A stretch of 6,400 nt of DNA, from the NCBI GenBank assembly GCA_017431185.1, contig JAFRLP010000324.1, positions 1 through 6,400 on the forward strand, read 5' to 3'. The notes under the pieces were generated by a model. That model saw only the letters and a list, made by a program, of their open reading frames with translations. It searched no databases and was not told the origin of the DNA. Both the position numbers and the translations under genes were made by a program. Shown here piece by piece: positions 6,067 to 6,400 of the stretch. Numbering within the stretch: the stretch's first letter is position 1; every line of letters begins with the position of its first letter. This stretch comes from Victivallales bacterium (GTDB lineage: Bacteria > Verrucomicrobiota > Lentisphaeria > Oligosphaerales > Oligosphaeraceae).

Positions 6067-6400
6067 TTATGGAATGCGTCGGAAGATAGTTAGGTTCAGC
6101 ACGATGGCAAAGAGAAGCGTGGCTAGGCCGGCAGCCAGGAAGGGAAGGAAGAATTCGTGGTGGGTGACATACCGGATGGACTCCACGTCACTGCGTTCCA
6201 TCTGGTCGATTTCCCGATAGATGTCGAGCAGTGCGTCAGCGGAGTCGCAAGTATGGAAAGTCCCGCCTGTCGTTTTCGCAAGGTTTTCAATGTCGGTCGT
6301 GTCATATTCCATGCCATTGCTGAAAAAACCGCCGACTAGCCCGCGGTTGAGATCCTGGTTGGTGACAATGGCGATGGTATAGACCTTGATTCCATGTTTC
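6067..6400 (-). CDS. batA: BatA, C-terminal part (VWA domain protein), cut by window edge
   Basis: The last 110 residues of a VWA protein whose start lies beyond the right edge. The frame is already open at 6399, reading KHGIKVYTIAIV, a final beta-strand typical of VWA domains. Next come a loop, MEYDTTDIENLAKTTGGTFH and then ALLDIYREIDQMERSDVES, which match the closing helices of BatA-type VWA domains. A single membrane segment (FFLPFLAAGLATLLFAIVLN) and a short basic tail RRIP end the protein, as expected for a periplasmic VWA domain with a C-terminal anchor. The MIDAS residues are outside the window, so metal binding cannot be judged. An internal ATG at 6312 is not the start, because the VWA fold would be lost. 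It is assigned as BatA rather than a second BatB by its position directly upstream of batB. Confidence 0.85.
   Translation of the reverse strand, partial: KHGIKVYTIAIVTNQDLNRGLVGGFFSNGMEYDTTDIENLAKTTGGTFHTCDSADALLDIYREIDQMERSDVESIRYVTHHEFFLPFLAAGLATLLFAIVLNLTIFRRIP

Noticed and set aside
6059..6220. Plus-strand 53-codon frame with an AGGAG just before its ATG
   Set aside because: The apparent Shine-Dalgarno site is the complement of the pyrimidine tract before batBC. The product is Arg-rich and antisense to batA, as expected of a shadow frame.

Overview
The window carries the distal part of a Bat (Bacteroides aerotolerance-type) operon on the minus strand, facing a major facilitator superfamily (MFS) transporter gene on the plus strand. 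Reading the minus strand from the right edge, the order is: the C-terminal part of BatA (6400-6067, cut by the window edge), one long gene that fuses BatB and BatC (6035-4074), BatD (3970-2147) and BatE (2144-1326). The MFS gene (113-1315) converges on batE, with 10 bp between the two stop codons. The left 112 bp hold the MFS leader and perhaps the first codons of a divergent gene.

Organism: a Gram-negative bacterium with moderate GC. Bat operons of this layout occur in Bacteroidota, Spirochaetota, Proteobacteria and the Planctomycetes-Verrucomicrobia-Chlamydiae-Lentisphaerae group. The overall impression (few Shine-Dalgarno sites, an MFS protein of a loosely defined family) fits the last group best, but this is an impression and not a demonstration. 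No rRNA, tRNA, mobile element or CRISPR array is visible.

How the genes work together: hydrophobic segments and flanking positive charges give one consistent picture, in which almost every functional domain lies in the periplasm. BatA and BatB are inner-membrane proteins with von Willebrand factor A (VWA) domains. The BatC part adds a TPR region and a long Gln-rich tail. BatD is an exported, single-anchor protein with three beta-sandwich-like repeats. BatE combines a signal peptide, TPR, two membrane segments and an SH3-like domain. In the usual arrangement a MoxR AAA+ ATPase and a DUF58 protein are encoded upstream; here they would lie beyond position 6400. The family is linked to envelope stress tolerance or complex assembly, but its biochemical role is not settled.

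The most notable points are the BatB-BatC fusion, which keeps what looks like BatC's signal peptide inside the chain; pure pyrimidine tracts in place of Shine-Dalgarno sites before batBC and batD; a 12-bp hairpin in the only sizeable gap of the operon; and a 12-triad Gln-rich tandem repeat. I do not see an entirely new system: the region is a recognisable Bat operon with some unusual architecture.
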